Part shown: piece by piece, positions 19,708 through 28,591 of the stretch
Position numbering within the stretch: position 1 is the first letter of the stretch
How the letters are laid out: each line of letters begins with the position of its first letter
DNA from: Methylocystis silviterrae
GTDB lineage: Bacteria; Pseudomonadota; Alphaproteobacteria; Rhizobiales; Beijerinckiaceae
Assembly (NCBI RefSeq): GCF_013350005.1
Contig: NZ_JABVWW010000015.1
Span: 1 to 64,000 of the forward strand
Direction of reading: 5' to 3'
DNA length: 64,000 nt
The notes under the pieces: model-generated
What the model saw: the letters and a program-made list of their open reading frames with translations, nothing else
Databases searched by the model: none
What the model was told of the DNA's origin: nothing
Program-made: the position numbers and the translations under genes

Positions 19708-19840
19708 CGTGTTGAGTCCTTCTCCCGCGGAGCGGGAGAAGGTGGCCCTTGCGTAGCAAGGGTCGGATGAGGGCTGCCCTCACCCGGCTTGCTTCGCAAG
19801 CCACCCTCTCCCGCAAGCGGGAGAGGGGCGTCCGGCGTTC
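19708..19840. repeat. Palindromic intergenic repeat (CTCCCGC type)
   Basis: Nested inverted repeats between rubrerythrin and the Fe-S gene: CTTCTCCCGCGGAGCGGGAGAAG, CCCTTGCGTAGCAAGGG and CTCTCCCGCAAGCGGGAGAG. This is a REP-like element. Related CTCCC/GGGAG palindromes occur near 30246-30322 and 32790-32862. Confidence 0.65.
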
Positions 19841-19856
19841 CCACCACAGGACCATC

Positions 19857-21203
19857 ATGAGAGAAGGCAGTCTCGAGGCTCCGATCCGGCATCCGCTGGA
19901 TTGGCGCAGCGCCGATTTCTATGACGATGCGAAGCTCGACGCGGAAATGCGGCGGGTTTTCGATATTTGTCATACGTGCCGGCGCTGTTTCAATCTGTGC
20001 GACTCGTTCCCGCGGCTCTTCGATCTCATCGACGAGTCGAAAAGCGGCGAGCTCGACACGGTCGCGAGCGCGGATTTCAAACAGGTCGTGGACGCCTGCA
20101 CCCTCTGCGACATGTGCTTCATGTCGAAGTGCCCCTATGTGCCGCCACATGAGTTCAACATCGACTTTCCGCATCTGATCCTGCGCTACCGCGCGGTCGA
20201 AGCGAAGAAGAACGGCGTGCCCGCCGTCGATCGCGCGCTTGCCGACACTGACCGCTACGGCAAATGGGCGACGCTGATCTCAGGCGCGGCCAATTGGGCG
20301 ACGCGCCGCGACAATACAACGATGCGCGGCCTCGAGGAGAAAGTCGCGGGCGTCGATCGCAACGCCGAGCTGCCAAAATACGCCAGCAAGACACTTGAAG
20401 CGCAGGCCGCGTCGCATCCGCCGATGCGCGACGAGTCGGCGCCGGCCAAGGCGCGCAAGGCCGTGCTCTACGCCACCTGCTACGGCGACTATAACGACAC
20501 GTCGATCGGCATGTCGGCGCTCGCCGTGCTCGCAAAGAACGGCGTCGAGACGAAAGTCGTGCATCCCGCCTGCTGCGGCATGCCGAAACTCGAACAGGGG
20601 ATGCTCGACGAAGTGGCGGAGGCGGCGCGCAAGGTCGCCGCGGCTTTCGCGCCCTATATCGACGAGGGCTACGACATTGTCGCGCCGGTGCCGTCCTGCG
20701 CGCTGATGCTGAAATTCGAATGGCCGCTGATTCTGCCGGAGGACGAAAGCGTCAAGCGTCTGGCTGAGGCGACATTCGACCTTTCCGAATATGTCGTCGA
20801 CATCGCGCGCAAAGAGGGGCTGGCCGAAGGCATGGCGCCACTCGATGGCGGCGTCGCCTTCCATGTCTCCTGTCATTCGCGCGCCCAGAATATCGGCCAG
20901 AAAGGGGCGGAGCTGCTTGCGCTGATCCCGCAAGCCGATGTCGCCGTGGTCGAGCGCTGCTCGGGTCATGGCGGCGCCTGGGGCTACAAGAAGGGCAATT
21001 TCGAAACGGCGATGAAGGTGGGCAAGCCCGCCGCGCGGCAGCTGCAGAACGCCGACAAGAAGCACGTCGTTTCCGAATGCCCGCTCGCCGGACTGCATAT
21101 CGAACAGGAGATCGAGACGCTTGGCGGCGAGACGCCGAGACCGGAACGCGTCGGCCATCCGATCGTGCTGATGGCGAGAGCTTATGGACTTACGGGCGCG
21201 TAA
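19857..21203 (+). CDS. Heterodisulfide reductase-like dicluster Fe-S/CCG protein
   Basis: A 448-residue Fe-S oxidoreductase. The N-terminal ferredoxin-like domain has two cysteine clusters, [15 protein letters not shown] and [16 protein letters not shown], each suited to a [4Fe-4S] centre. The C-terminal half carries two CCG-like segments, [14 protein letters not shown] and [13 protein letters not shown], with further conserved cysteines in [11 protein letters not shown] and [11 protein letters not shown], as in HdrB/GlpC-type proteins. It probably passes electrons between an unknown donor and the adjacent rubrerythrin; that is inference from gene order. I start at the ATG at 19857; the longer frame would run through the palindromic repeat. 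Confidence 0.88.
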   Translation: MREGSLEAPIRHPLDWRSADFYDDAKLDAEMRRVFDICHTCRRCFNLCDSFPRLFDLIDESKSGELDTVASADFKQVVDACTLCDMCFMSKCPYVPPHEFNIDFPHLILRYRAVEAKKNGVPAVDRALADTDRYGKWATLISGAANWATRRDNTTMRGLEEKVAGVDRNAELPKYASKTLEAQAASHPPMRDESAPAKARKAVLYATCYGDYNDTSIGMSALAVLAKNGVETKVVHPACCGMPKLEQGMLDEVAEAARKVAAAFAPYIDEGYDIVAPVPSCALMLKFEWPLILPEDESVKRLAEATFDLSEYVVDIARKEGLAEGMAPLDGGVAFHVSCHSRAQNIGQKGAELLALIPQADVAVVERCSGHGGAWGYKKGNFETAMKVGKPAARQLQNADKKHVVSECPLAGLHIEQEIETLGGETPRPERVGHPIVLMARAYGLTGA

Positions 21204-21213
21204 ACGTCGGGTT

Positions 21214-21346
21214 TTTTCCTCATCCTGAGGAGCGAGCGAAGCTCGCGTCTCGAAGGGCGAGGAAAAATTTGCATAGGATGCCTCGCCCTCGTGCTTCGGA
21301 GACGCATCCCCCGGATGCTCCTCAGCATGAGCGCTCAGGTTGATGG
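21214..21346. repeat. Palindromic intergenic repeat (CTGAGGAGCGAGCGAAGC type)
   Basis: Between the Fe-S and DUF3501 genes. The 31 bases at 21225-21255 occur identically at 33915-33945. Both copies sit in larger inverted structures with GCCTCGCCCTC and CTCCTCAGCATGAG arms. Confidence 0.75.
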
Positions 21347-21358
21347 AGCATCAAAAAG

Positions 21359-21949
21359 ATGACGACACGTCACGAACTGACCCGCGCCGATATCCTCCCC
21401 TGGGCGGAATACGCCAAGGACCGGGCGGAACATCGAAAGCGCATCACGGCGCTCAAGCGGCATCGCCGGGTTGAGGTCGGCCCTTACGTCACCTTCTACT
21501 TCGAGAATTTCGATACGATGTGGCTGCAGGTGCAGGAGATGCTGCATATCGAAAAAGGCGGCGAGGCGCAGATCGCCGACGAACTTGCAGCCTATAATCC
21601 GCTCATCCCCAAGGGCAAAGAGCTTGTCGCGACCTTCATGATCGAGATCGACGACGCGCTGCGGCGGGCGCGCGTATTGGCGCAACTCGGCGGCGTGGAG
21701 GAGACGGCCTCCATCGAAGTCGGCGGCGAGCGCGTTGCCGGCAAAGCCGAGCAGGATCAGGATCGCACCACGGCTGAAGGCAAGGCGAGCAGCGTGCAAT
21801 TCGTGCACTTTCCCTTTACGGAGGCGCAGATTGCGGCGTTCAGGGAGCCGAACACGCGCGTGATTTTGGGCTTGTCGCATCCCAACTACAGCCATATGGC
21901 CGTGTTGTCGGAAGCGACGCGGGCATCGCTGGCGGAGGATTTCAGTTAG
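21359..21949 (+). CDS. DUF3501 family protein
   Basis: A 196-residue cytoplasmic protein beginning MTTRHELTRADILPWAEYAKDRAEHRKR, followed by VEVGPYVTFYFENFDTMWLQVQEML, both typical of DUF3501. The function is unknown. DUF3501 genes are regularly found next to rubrerythrin and the CCG Fe-S protein, as here, implying a shared oxidative-stress or iron-linked task. The C-terminal half (VQFVHFPFTEAQIAAFREPN and VILGLSHPNYSHMAVL) is also conserved in the family. No metal-binding cluster is evident. Confidence 0.85.
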   Translation: MTTRHELTRADILPWAEYAKDRAEHRKRITALKRHRRVEVGPYVTFYFENFDTMWLQVQEMLHIEKGGEAQIADELAAYNPLIPKGKELVATFMIEIDDALRRARVLAQLGGVEETASIEVGGERVAGKAEQDQDRTTAEGKASSVQFVHFPFTEAQIAAFREPNTRVILGLSHPNYSHMAVLSEATRASLAEDFS

Positions 21950-21974
21950 TTCGAAGATCCTGCGCTTCAGCGCT

Positions 21975-22514
21975 TCATTGCTCTACTTCGGGCGCCTTGC
22001 GCTTCAAATGCGGGTCTGCGGCCGCTCGTGGCCCAGTCGACTCTGAGCGTTGCGGCGGTTCATCCTCGAGCCCACCCAGGAGCCGCTGATGAACGAGCGG
22101 AAAGGCGACCCCGAGCGTCAGGCCCCAAATCAATTGCCCCAGCAGCAGTCCCATTGCCGGGTAACCGCTCAAGACCGGCCGCTCCGGGAGCCATTGCAGC
22201 AGAGGTATTGGGCCCAACATCCACAACAGGAACCCGAACGCCAAACCAAACAACCAGCCCCCGCGCTGGTCGTTGGCGGCTCTCCGAAAGAGCGATCCAT
22301 AGAGCAGGCCGCCAAGCGCCAAGCAGGCGACAACGGCCAGGACCGCAGAAGCGGCTGAGATGTTGGCCGCATCGGTCAAGGCGCCGAGCGTGCCGAAGGC
22401 GTGCAACGTCGCGATAGCCGGAACGTCGGCGGGCAGGCTCGTCAAAAAGCCGGTCAAGAGCGGGCGCTGCGTTGGGCCGGCGTCCAGTCCATGCGCACGC
22501 AGCATGCTAAGCAT
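21975..22514 (-). CDS. Small polytopic membrane protein paired with the GH1 fusion
   Basis: A 179-residue membrane protein with three to four hydrophobic segments (for example SAVLAVVACLALGGLLYGSLF and GGWLFGLAFGFLLWMLGPIPLL). The segment GQLIWGLTLGVAFPLVH closely resembles GHLIWGATLGLIYVRPV in the membrane domain of the preceding glycosidase-like protein, so the two are probably paralogous domains. Its ATG at 22514 overlaps the stop of that gene (ATGCTTAG), indicating translational coupling. The function is unknown; it probably forms a complex with the upstream product. Confidence 0.65.
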   Translation of the reverse strand: MLSMLRAHGLDAGPTQRPLLTGFLTSLPADVPAIATLHAFGTLGALTDAANISAASAVLAVVACLALGGLLYGSLFRRAANDQRGGWLFGLAFGFLLWMLGPIPLLQWLPERPVLSGYPAMGLLLGQLIWGLTLGVAFPLVHQRLLGGLEDEPPQRSESTGPRAAADPHLKRKAPEVEQ

Positions 22515-24315
22515 GACGCCGCCTCTCGGTTGAGCGTTCACGCTGCTGGCGGCAGTCGTCGATGACCGTCTCGATCGGAGGCGCCTCGCTCAGCTCCTGT
22601 GAGAACAGACTGATCAAATAGCGATAGGCCTGTCCCACAGGACGAGGATCGCGGTTGAGATCGAAAAGCCCGACCGGATTGACATTGCCGAGCGGCTCGC
22701 GAAGCGCGATGTCCCAGTCCACCTGATCAGTAAGCGAGTACCAGGTGAAGCCAACGATCGGCACGCCGCTTTGCCGCATGAGCTGGACATTGTGCCATTG
22801 CCGCCAGAGCCAGCGCGGAGCGTCACGGGCGTCCAGACAATTGGTCTCGGTATGCATCATCGGCCGCCGATAGCGCTGGTAATATTGATCGACGATGACA
22901 TGCCAACCGAACAATTCGCCGAGCGCCTGAATGCGCCCCTCGGAGTCGACGAGCTTCTCGTTCCATTCGTAATAGTCGACGCCCAGAATAGCGCGCTTGC
23001 CGACGTCCTGTCGCATGAACCAGGCGTATTCCTCGGGCGGCATGCCGTGTTCGAAGAGATAGTCGCGCATGTCCTCGCGCACCGGATGCGCGTAAAGCAG
23101 GTCGAGGGCGAGAAAGCGACGCTGGTTTTCGAAGTCGGCGATCTTGCAAAGCCTCGGATCGGGACAGCACGACTGGAAAAATTCGCCGCTTTCGCTGTTC
23201 ACGAAGATCGCGTCGGGTCGCTCAGTCGCAATGGCGCGCATCATGAGCACATTGGCCTTTGCGAGGTGACGGACGGCGGTGACGAAGGCGTGTTCGTCAT
23301 GCGCTTGCTCGTTCCACAATCCTAAAAGCGCGCTGAGTTTCGCGCAGACGTACATTTCGTTGACCGGCGTATAGAAGCGCACCCAGTCATAACGCTGGGC
23401 GAAAGCCCGGGCGTAATCGGCGAGCGCCTGCGGCGTCTCCGGATTCTGGAAGTTTTCGAGCCAGTTCGGCAGGCCAAAATGGCAAAGATCCATGATCGGA
23501 ATGATCCCCAGCCGTCGCATCTCGGCGGCGACCTCGTCCAGAAAGGCCCAGTCGTAGCAGCCCCGGCGCGGGTTGGTCAGATGAAGCGGCGGGCCATAGC
23601 GGAGATAGCGAAGGCCGAGCTGCCGCACCAGCTCGAGATCTTTGCGCCAGTAGCGATAGTGACTGCAGGCGGCCATCTCGTCCATGCGCCAGCGTCCGCG
23701 ATCGAGCGTCGGATAGCTGCATTCGACGCCTGTTGCGAACATGAACCTGTCTGCAGGAGGAGGATCGGGGAGTTTCGCTTGAAGGGTTGTTCTACGGCGA
23801 CGCTCAGACCCGAGGTTTGGCCGTTGTTCGACAGGATAGCCGACCGGCCGCACGTAAATGAGACCGAGCGTCGCGCCCCAGATCAGATGTCCAGCCGCGA
23901 TGGAGATCGGCCCGCTCACGCCTCCCGCTAACCCAAACTGACCCGAGTGGGGCAACGCGCCGCTGACGAGGAAGGGATTCATCAGCTCGAACTGCGGGCG
24001 CATGATGAATATGGCCAGGAGCATAGGGATGAATGAAAATAGAAGGCCCTGAAACATCGGCCGAACGCGCAAGTTGGACCAGAAAAAATAGGCGTAGAAG
24101 ACGGCGAAGATCGCACCGACCGTGAGATGCAGCGCCAATCCCACCGCCCAAGGCGCCCATCCGCTGGCATAAGGCTGCGCGAGAGCGCCAAGCGTGCCGA
24201 CGATGTCGAAAACCGGCGCGCCCGACAGGATCAGCAGCCTGGCGATGGTTTCCCAGGCGACGGCTCCGGCCATGCCAGCCAAAACCGCCTTACCGTATGC
24301 GACTCGGCGGATCAT
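22507..24315 (-). CDS. Membrane-anchored family 1 glycosidase-like protein
   Basis: A 602-residue two-part protein. Residues 1 to about 165 contain four hydrophobic helices (AVLAGMAGAVAWETIARLLI, WAVGLALHLTVGAIFAVFYAYFF, MFQGLLFSFIPMLLAIFIM, SIAAGHLIWGATLGLIYV). From about residue 195 a TIM-barrel glycosidase region follows: FATGVECSYPTLDRGRWRMDE, LRQ/LRYLRYGPPLH and FLDEVAAEMRRLGIIPIMDL. The acid/base candidate is Glu320 in YTPVNEMY; the nucleophile candidate is Glu490 in MHTETNC. The last part, GFTWYSLTDQVDWD, is GH1-like. With four helices and a basic N-terminus the barrel would lie in the cytoplasm. It is preceded by GAGGAG upstream of the ATG at 24315. The substrate is unknown. Confidence 0.75.
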   Translation of the reverse strand: MIRRVAYGKAVLAGMAGAVAWETIARLLILSGAPVFDIVGTLGALAQPYASGWAPWAVGLALHLTVGAIFAVFYAYFFWSNLRVRPMFQGLLFSFIPMLLAIFIMRPQFELMNPFLVSGALPHSGQFGLAGGVSGPISIAAGHLIWGATLGLIYVRPVGYPVEQRPNLGSERRRRTTLQAKLPDPPPADRFMFATGVECSYPTLDRGRWRMDEMAACSHYRYWRKDLELVRQLGLRYLRYGPPLHLTNPRRGCYDWAFLDEVAAEMRRLGIIPIMDLCHFGLPNWLENFQNPETPQALADYARAFAQRYDWVRFYTPVNEMYVCAKLSALLGLWNEQAHDEHAFVTAVRHLAKANVLMMRAIATERPDAIFVNSESGEFFQSCCPDPRLCKIADFENQRRFLALDLLYAHPVREDMRDYLFEHGMPPEEYAWFMRQDVGKRAILGVDYYEWNEKLVDSEGRIQALGELFGWHVIVDQYYQRYRRPMMHTETNCLDARDAPRWLWRQWHNVQLMRQSGVPIVGFTWYSLTDQVDWDIALREPLGNVNPVGLFDLNRDPRPVGQAYRYLISLFSQELSEAPPIETVIDDCRQQRERSTERRRHA

Positions 24316-24541
24316 GCTTTGCTCCTCGAGCTGACATCTGGAGCTAGCCCCCTGAGCGCAACCCCGCGCGACGCGTGAGGTTCCGGCATTGCGGAAGGAT
24401 CGGCGCGCTGCGCGCCCCGACACAGCGGCGGCTCAGCTGCGTGCGAGCCGAGCCTCACGGCGCTGAATAATTACGGGATTGCGGCTGGACGCGCTTGCCG
24501 CTAAGTCGTCTCCAGCATTTCCCTCTTAAACGACCAGGGCC

Positions 24542-26122
24542 TTGAACAACGCCACCAACGACCCCGTCTCGCGGCGGCGAACTTTCGCGATCATCTCGCA
24601 TCCCGACGCCGGCAAAACGACGCTCACCGAAAAGCTGCTGCTGTTCGGGGGCGCGATCCAGCTTGCCGGCGCCGTCAAGGCCAAGCGCAACGCCCAGCAG
24701 ACGCGCTCGGACTGGATGAGCATCGAGCGCGAGCGCGGAATCTCGGTCGTCACCTCGGTGATGACCTTCGAATACGGTGGTTGCGTCTTCAATCTGCTCG
24801 ATACGCCAGGCCACGAGGACTTTTCGGAAGACACCTACCGCACGCTGTCCGCTGTCGACGCCGCGGTGATGGTGATCGACGCCGCCAAGGGCATCGAGGC
24901 GCGCACGCGCAAGCTCTTTGAAGTCTGCCGCCTGCGCGACATTCCGATCGTCACCTTCATCAACAAGCTCGATCGCGAGGCGCGCGATCCTTTCGATCTC
25001 ATCGATGAAATCGAGAAGACTCTCGCGCTCGACGCGACGCCGATCACCTGGCCGATCGGTTCGGGAAAAGGCTTTGCCGGCACCTACCGCTTCGCGACGA
25101 AAACTGTGCGCCGGATCGACGAGGACGCCGAGCTGCTGCAAACCAGTGGCCTCGATGATCCGCTGTTCGACACGCTCCTGCCAAACGGCGCGGATGCATG
25201 GCGCGAGGAGGCGATGCTCGCCGAAGAAGGCAACAAGCCTTTCGACATTGCCGCCTTCCGCGAAGGCCATCTGACGCCCGTCTTCTTCGGCAGCGCGCTG
25301 CGCAACTTCGGCGTCCGCGATCTGATCGACGCGATGGCGGAATATGCGCCAAGCCCGCGCGCGCAGGAGGCCGACAAGCGTCTGGTCGAGGCGAAGGAGC
25401 CGAAGATGACCGGCTTCGTCTTCAAGATCCAGGCGAATATGGACCCCAACCATCGCGATCGCATCGCCTTCATGCGCGTCTGCTCGGGTCGGCTCACGCG
25501 CGGCATGAAGGCGAAACTCATTCGCACGGGCAAGAATATCCCGATCAATGCGCCGCAGTTCTTCTTCGCGCGCGACCGCTCGATCGCCGACGAAGCATAC
25601 GCCGGCGACGTTGTGGGCCTGCCCAATCACGGACAACTGCGCATCGGCGACACGCTGACCGAGGGCGAAGAGATCGTCTTTCGCGGCGTGCCGAGCTTCG
25701 CGCCGGAAATCCTGCGCCGCATTCTCATCGGCGACGCCATGAAGGCCAAGAAGCTGCGCGAAGCCTTGCAGCAGCTTGCGGAAGAGGGCGTCGTGCAGGT
25801 CTTCACGCCGCATGATGGCTCGGGCGCGATCGTTGGCGTCGTGGGCGCGCTTCAGCTCGACGTGCTGGCGACGCGGCTCGAGGGGGAATATGGATTGCAG
25901 ACGCGCTATGAACAGCCGCGCTTCGCCATCTGCCGCTGGATCGCATCTGACGACCCAGCGAAGCTGAAAGGCTTCATCGATTCGAACGGCTCCAGCATCG
26001 CCGAAGATCTCGACGGGTCGCCGGTGTTCATGAGCTCGTCGGCGTTCCAACTCAACTATGACGCCGAGCGCAATCCGGCGATCATATTCTCGGATGTGAA
26101 GGACTATCAGAAAGGCGCCTGA
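24542..26122 (+). CDS. prfC: Peptide chain release factor 3
   Basis: A 526-residue translational GTPase that removes RF1/RF2 from the ribosome after peptide release. The G-domain shows FAIISHPDAGKTTLTEKLLLFGG, RGISVVTSVMTFEY, LLDTPGHEDFSEDTYRTL and FINKLDREARDP. Domain II contains PVFFGSALRNFGVRDLID and NMDPNHRDRIAFMRVCSGR, characteristic of RF3. The predicted start is a TTG at 24542; no upstream ATG fits and the family begins at the same place. It is transcribed away from the GH1-like gene. Confidence 0.96.
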   Translation: MNNATNDPVSRRRTFAIISHPDAGKTTLTEKLLLFGGAIQLAGAVKAKRNAQQTRSDWMSIERERGISVVTSVMTFEYGGCVFNLLDTPGHEDFSEDTYRTLSAVDAAVMVIDAAKGIEARTRKLFEVCRLRDIPIVTFINKLDREARDPFDLIDEIEKTLALDATPITWPIGSGKGFAGTYRFATKTVRRIDEDAELLQTSGLDDPLFDTLLPNGADAWREEAMLAEEGNKPFDIAAFREGHLTPVFFGSALRNFGVRDLIDAMAEYAPSPRAQEADKRLVEAKEPKMTGFVFKIQANMDPNHRDRIAFMRVCSGRLTRGMKAKLIRTGKNIPINAPQFFFARDRSIADEAYAGDVVGLPNHGQLRIGDTLTEGEEIVFRGVPSFAPEILRRILIGDAMKAKKLREALQQLAEEGVVQVFTPHDGSGAIVGVVGALQLDVLATRLEGEYGLQTRYEQPRFAICRWIASDDPAKLKGFIDSNGSSIAEDLDGSPVFMSSSAFQLNYDAERNPAIIFSDVKDYQKGA

Positions 26123-26141
26123 CGGGGCGCTTGAAATCCAC

Positions 26142-26167
26142 AAAAGGCGAAAAGCCTATGCGCCTTT
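26142..26167 (-). terminator. Hairpin between prfC and the 47-residue ORF
   Basis: AAAGGCG (26143-26149) pairs with CGCCTTT (26161-26167) across an 11-base loop. On the minus strand the stem is followed by T-rich sequence (CGCCTTTTG), so it could end the small membrane ORF. It could also serve prfC on the plus strand. Confidence 0.4.
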
Positions 26168-26299
26168 GACAAGCGCCCAGAGGGCGATGACGAGCGCGAT
26201 CGTCGTCGCAATGATGAAGAGATTCTGGGTCAGCTCCACATATCGTTGAGCCTCGACCAGAACAGCCTCATAATATCTACTATACCATAAACTCTGCAT
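26156..26299 (-). CDS. 47-residue single-TM membrane protein
   Basis: A small reading frame starting at the ATG at 26299 with GAGGA five to six bases upstream. The N-terminus MQSLWYSRYYEAVLVEAQRY is aromatic and precedes one strong TM helix, LFIIATTIALVIALWALV, then the basic end KGA. No family recognised. The good ribosome-binding site, clean TM helix and position between convergently placed genes argue that it is real; there is no homology evidence available from the sequence alone. Confidence 0.5.
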   Translation of the reverse strand: MQSLWYSRYYEAVLVEAQRYVELTQNLFIIATTIALVIALWALVKGA

Positions 26300-26344
26300 T
26301 TCAGTCCTCGATTGCTCAACGGCGGCGAACTTCGACAGGGCGCG

Positions 26345-27178
26345 TCAGTCGATTCCCGGAACGAGCGGCGAAACGCGCTTTGGGTCGCGGAGAGGCGGCG
26401 CGCCGGACGGCGGCGGCCCAAGTCCTTCCGGGGGTCTGCTCGCCGACGCCTTCGATCGGGCGGCGGGGTCGACGCCAATGACGAGCGTGACGAGGTAGCG
26501 CTGGTCTTCCTCGGTGACGCTCGCGAAGGAGCCAAGGCCGGCGCCAATCGCGATGAAATCATCCTTATTCATTGTGTCGCGCTTGGCCGTCCGCTCCGAA
26601 TAGGGACGAATGTCGCGATAGATGAATTCGCTCAGCGCGTCCGGGAAGAAGAGTTGTCCAGTCAATACGTTGGCGTCGTTAAGGAACGCCTTGAAGTGGA
26701 TATGCGGCGTGCGTCCTGGATACCAGCCGGGATAGATGGACTTGAAGCTCGCGACGCCGGCATTGTCCGCGAGCTGAGAGCCGCGCAGGAAGGTTTCGCC
26801 TTTCGTGCTGATGGGTTGCGCGCGGTCGTCGCCCTGTCCCTGATAGTTCGAATAGAGGCCCGCCGCGTCGCAATGCCAGACGTCGACTCGCGCGCCGGCG
26901 ATCGGCCGGCACGCCTGATCGACAATCTGAAGGCGCAACATGATCGGAACGCCCGTCTTGTTCTCGCGAATGTCAAAGCGAACCAGTTTGGGATCATAGT
27001 AATAGGGGCCCTGCACCGCTTCCGGCGTCAAAAGGCACGCCCGCGCCCCAAGCAGGGGGGGCCCCGAGTCCTCGGTCGGCGTCTGAGCGAAGCTCTCGCG
27101 CGTCGTTCCTCCGGCGGTCAAAGCGGCGACCATTGCCAGAACGTCGCGCCGATCCGGCCATCCTCTTTCGTCATTCAT
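26345..27178 (-). CDS. Secreted intradiol ring-cleavage dioxygenase-like protein
   Basis: A 277-residue protein of the intradiol dioxygenase fold. Blocks include CLLTPEAVQGPYYYDPKLVR, ARVDVWHCDAAGLYSNY and YPGWYPGRTPHIHFKAF, in which the Tyr and two His are the expected Fe(III) ligands. The N-terminus has twin arginines (DRRDVLAMVAALTAGG), suggesting Tat export, so it belongs to the extracytoplasmic 'protocatechuate dioxygenase-like' group rather than cytoplasmic catechol dioxygenases. The C-terminal 40 residues are Pro-rich and disordered. The aromatic substrate is unknown. No other aromatic degradation genes lie nearby. Confidence 0.85.
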   Translation of the reverse strand: MNDERGWPDRRDVLAMVAALTAGGTTRESFAQTPTEDSGPPLLGARACLLTPEAVQGPYYYDPKLVRFDIRENKTGVPIMLRLQIVDQACRPIAGARVDVWHCDAAGLYSNYQGQGDDRAQPISTKGETFLRGSQLADNAGVASFKSIYPGWYPGRTPHIHFKAFLNDANVLTGQLFFPDALSEFIYRDIRPYSERTAKRDTMNKDDFIAIGAGLGSFASVTEEDQRYLVTLVIGVDPAARSKASASRPPEGLGPPPSGAPPLRDPKRVSPLVPGID

Positions 27179-27292
27179 GCCTGAGCCTGTCGTTTGGACA
27201 TTTTCCGTCGAAGCGGACGCCGCCTCGCGTCAGAAATTGCGTCGGTTCAAGAATTTGAGCGGCTTCATCATTAAAAGACGCGCGCAAACGAG

Positions 27293-27940
27293 CTACGGGT
27301 TTCCGAGTCCGCGAAGACTGAAGCTCGCAAGTGTATCGACCAGTCGTTCGAGCGACGATTCGTCGAATTTCAGCGCGAATGGGGCGCGCGCCAGCCGTTC
27401 CGCGTCGCGCACGAAGAACATCGGTTGATGCGCGAGCCACAGCGTTGCGAAAGTGACGGTTTCCGCGGGCGCCTCTTCGGGCAGGAAACGTTTCACGACG
27501 CGCTCCGCCAGTTGAAAGATGCGCGGCGGCGACGCCACGATGAAGGCGTTGAACGCTTCGCTCGGCCGCACGCTTTCCCAAGCGAAAATGCGCAAGTACA
27601 TGCTGACGCGATCGCGCTTGACGAGCGGTAGCAGAAATTGACGCAGATAGAGCCGCAGCGCCTCTTCGGGAGAACGCGCGTCTAGTTCTTCCGGGCACAG
27701 AAAACTGCTCTGCTCGAGGGTCTTGGTCGCAGCAATCAGCACTTCGCGATAAAGTCCGTCCTTGCCGCCGAAGTGGTAATTGACGGCCGCCTGGTTGGCC
27801 ATCGCCCTTTGGGTGATGAGCCGCACCGAGCCGCCGTCATACCCATATTCCGCGAAGACCGACGTGGCCGCTTTGATGAGCGCGGCGCGCGTCGTCTCTG
27901 TCGAGCGAGATGCAACGCGCGCCTGATCCAGATTACTCAA
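27293..27940 (-). CDS. TetR-family regulator (CecR/DUF1956-like)
   Basis: A 215-residue repressor. The HTH lies near the N-terminus: ALIKAATSVFAEYGYDGGSVRLITQRAMANQAAVNYHF. The C-terminal domain, with LRLYLRQFLLPLVKRDRVSMYLRIFAWE, resembles the CecR (YbiH) group. A TTG at 27940 with GAGGAT upstream is the likely start; longer readings run into the preceding gene. It lies 10 bp after the one-TM protein gene, so both are probably one operon repressed through the palindrome at 28592-28609. Confidence 0.82.
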   Translation of the reverse strand: MSNLDQARVASRSTETTRAALIKAATSVFAEYGYDGGSVRLITQRAMANQAAVNYHFGGKDGLYREVLIAATKTLEQSSFLCPEELDARSPEEALRLYLRQFLLPLVKRDRVSMYLRIFAWESVRPSEAFNAFIVASPPRIFQLAERVVKRFLPEEAPAETVTFATLWLAHQPMFFVRDAERLARAPFALKFDESSLERLVDTLASFSLRGLGNP

Positions 27941-27950
27941 GGCGCCATCC

Positions 27951-28559
27951 TCAAAAAGGATATATGTTGACGAGGCTCGACACTGCGCCGCCAAGCGACG
28001 TCGCGCTATTCCAGGCCTTGCGGCCGAGCGGAGCCAATTTGGATGAGAGCCTTGTTGGGTCGAGCTTGGCCCACAAACTCCGTTCCTGGTGCTCCGCGTT
28101 CTCGCCCATTGTCCCAAGAGAGGCGGGCGGCTCGGCGTTGGTTGTCGGGGGCGCCGGCGGCGTCGACTCGACAGGAGTTCTCTTTTCCGGAGACGACTTG
28201 CGCAAGGCGACGACTTTCGTCGACCTGACGGTGATCGTCTCCGTCTTTTCAACGACGGCTTCGTTCGACCAATCCGAGATGTGCACCTGCGGATAGACGG
28301 CGAACAGCGCCGGAGCCGGCGGAGCGTTTTTCAACTTCGAGGATGGGCGCTCCGACTCCGCGGACTCGATCCGGTCGATGATTTTGCCGCTCACCGGGTC
28401 GGTCGTGAAAGCGATTTCCTTCAGCGCTTCGCCATTCTTCCATTGCGGGGGCAGGAATGCGATGAGCCAGGTCGCGACGAAACAGACTGCGGCATCGATG
28501 AGCAGTCTGCGTGACTTGGCGCTAAGCGCGGCAAATTTTATTTCCAGATGGTCGCTCAT
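27951..28559 (-). CDS. Single-TM protein of unknown function
   Basis: A 202-residue bitopic protein. It has a cytoplasmic N-terminus (MSDHLEIKFAALSAKSRRLL), one TM helix (IDAAVCFVATWLIAFLPP), then a charged, Pro-rich, probably disordered extracytoplasmic stretch and a helical end (SLWAKLDPTRLSSKLAPLG). I recognise no family. It is the first gene of an operon with a TetR regulator. In many genomes CecR-like regulators sit with an HlyD/ABC exporter, but none is present here. Confidence 0.65.
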   Translation of the reverse strand: MSDHLEIKFAALSAKSRRLLIDAAVCFVATWLIAFLPPQWKNGEALKEIAFTTDPVSGKIIDRIESAESERPSSKLKNAPPAPALFAVYPQVHISDWSNEAVVEKTETITVRSTKVVALRKSSPEKRTPVESTPPAPPTTNAEPPASLGTMGENAEHQERSLWAKLDPTRLSSKLAPLGRKAWNSATSLGGAVSSLVNIYPF

Positions 28560-28591
28560 GACGAACCTCCGTTTTAAACGACTGATTGAAA

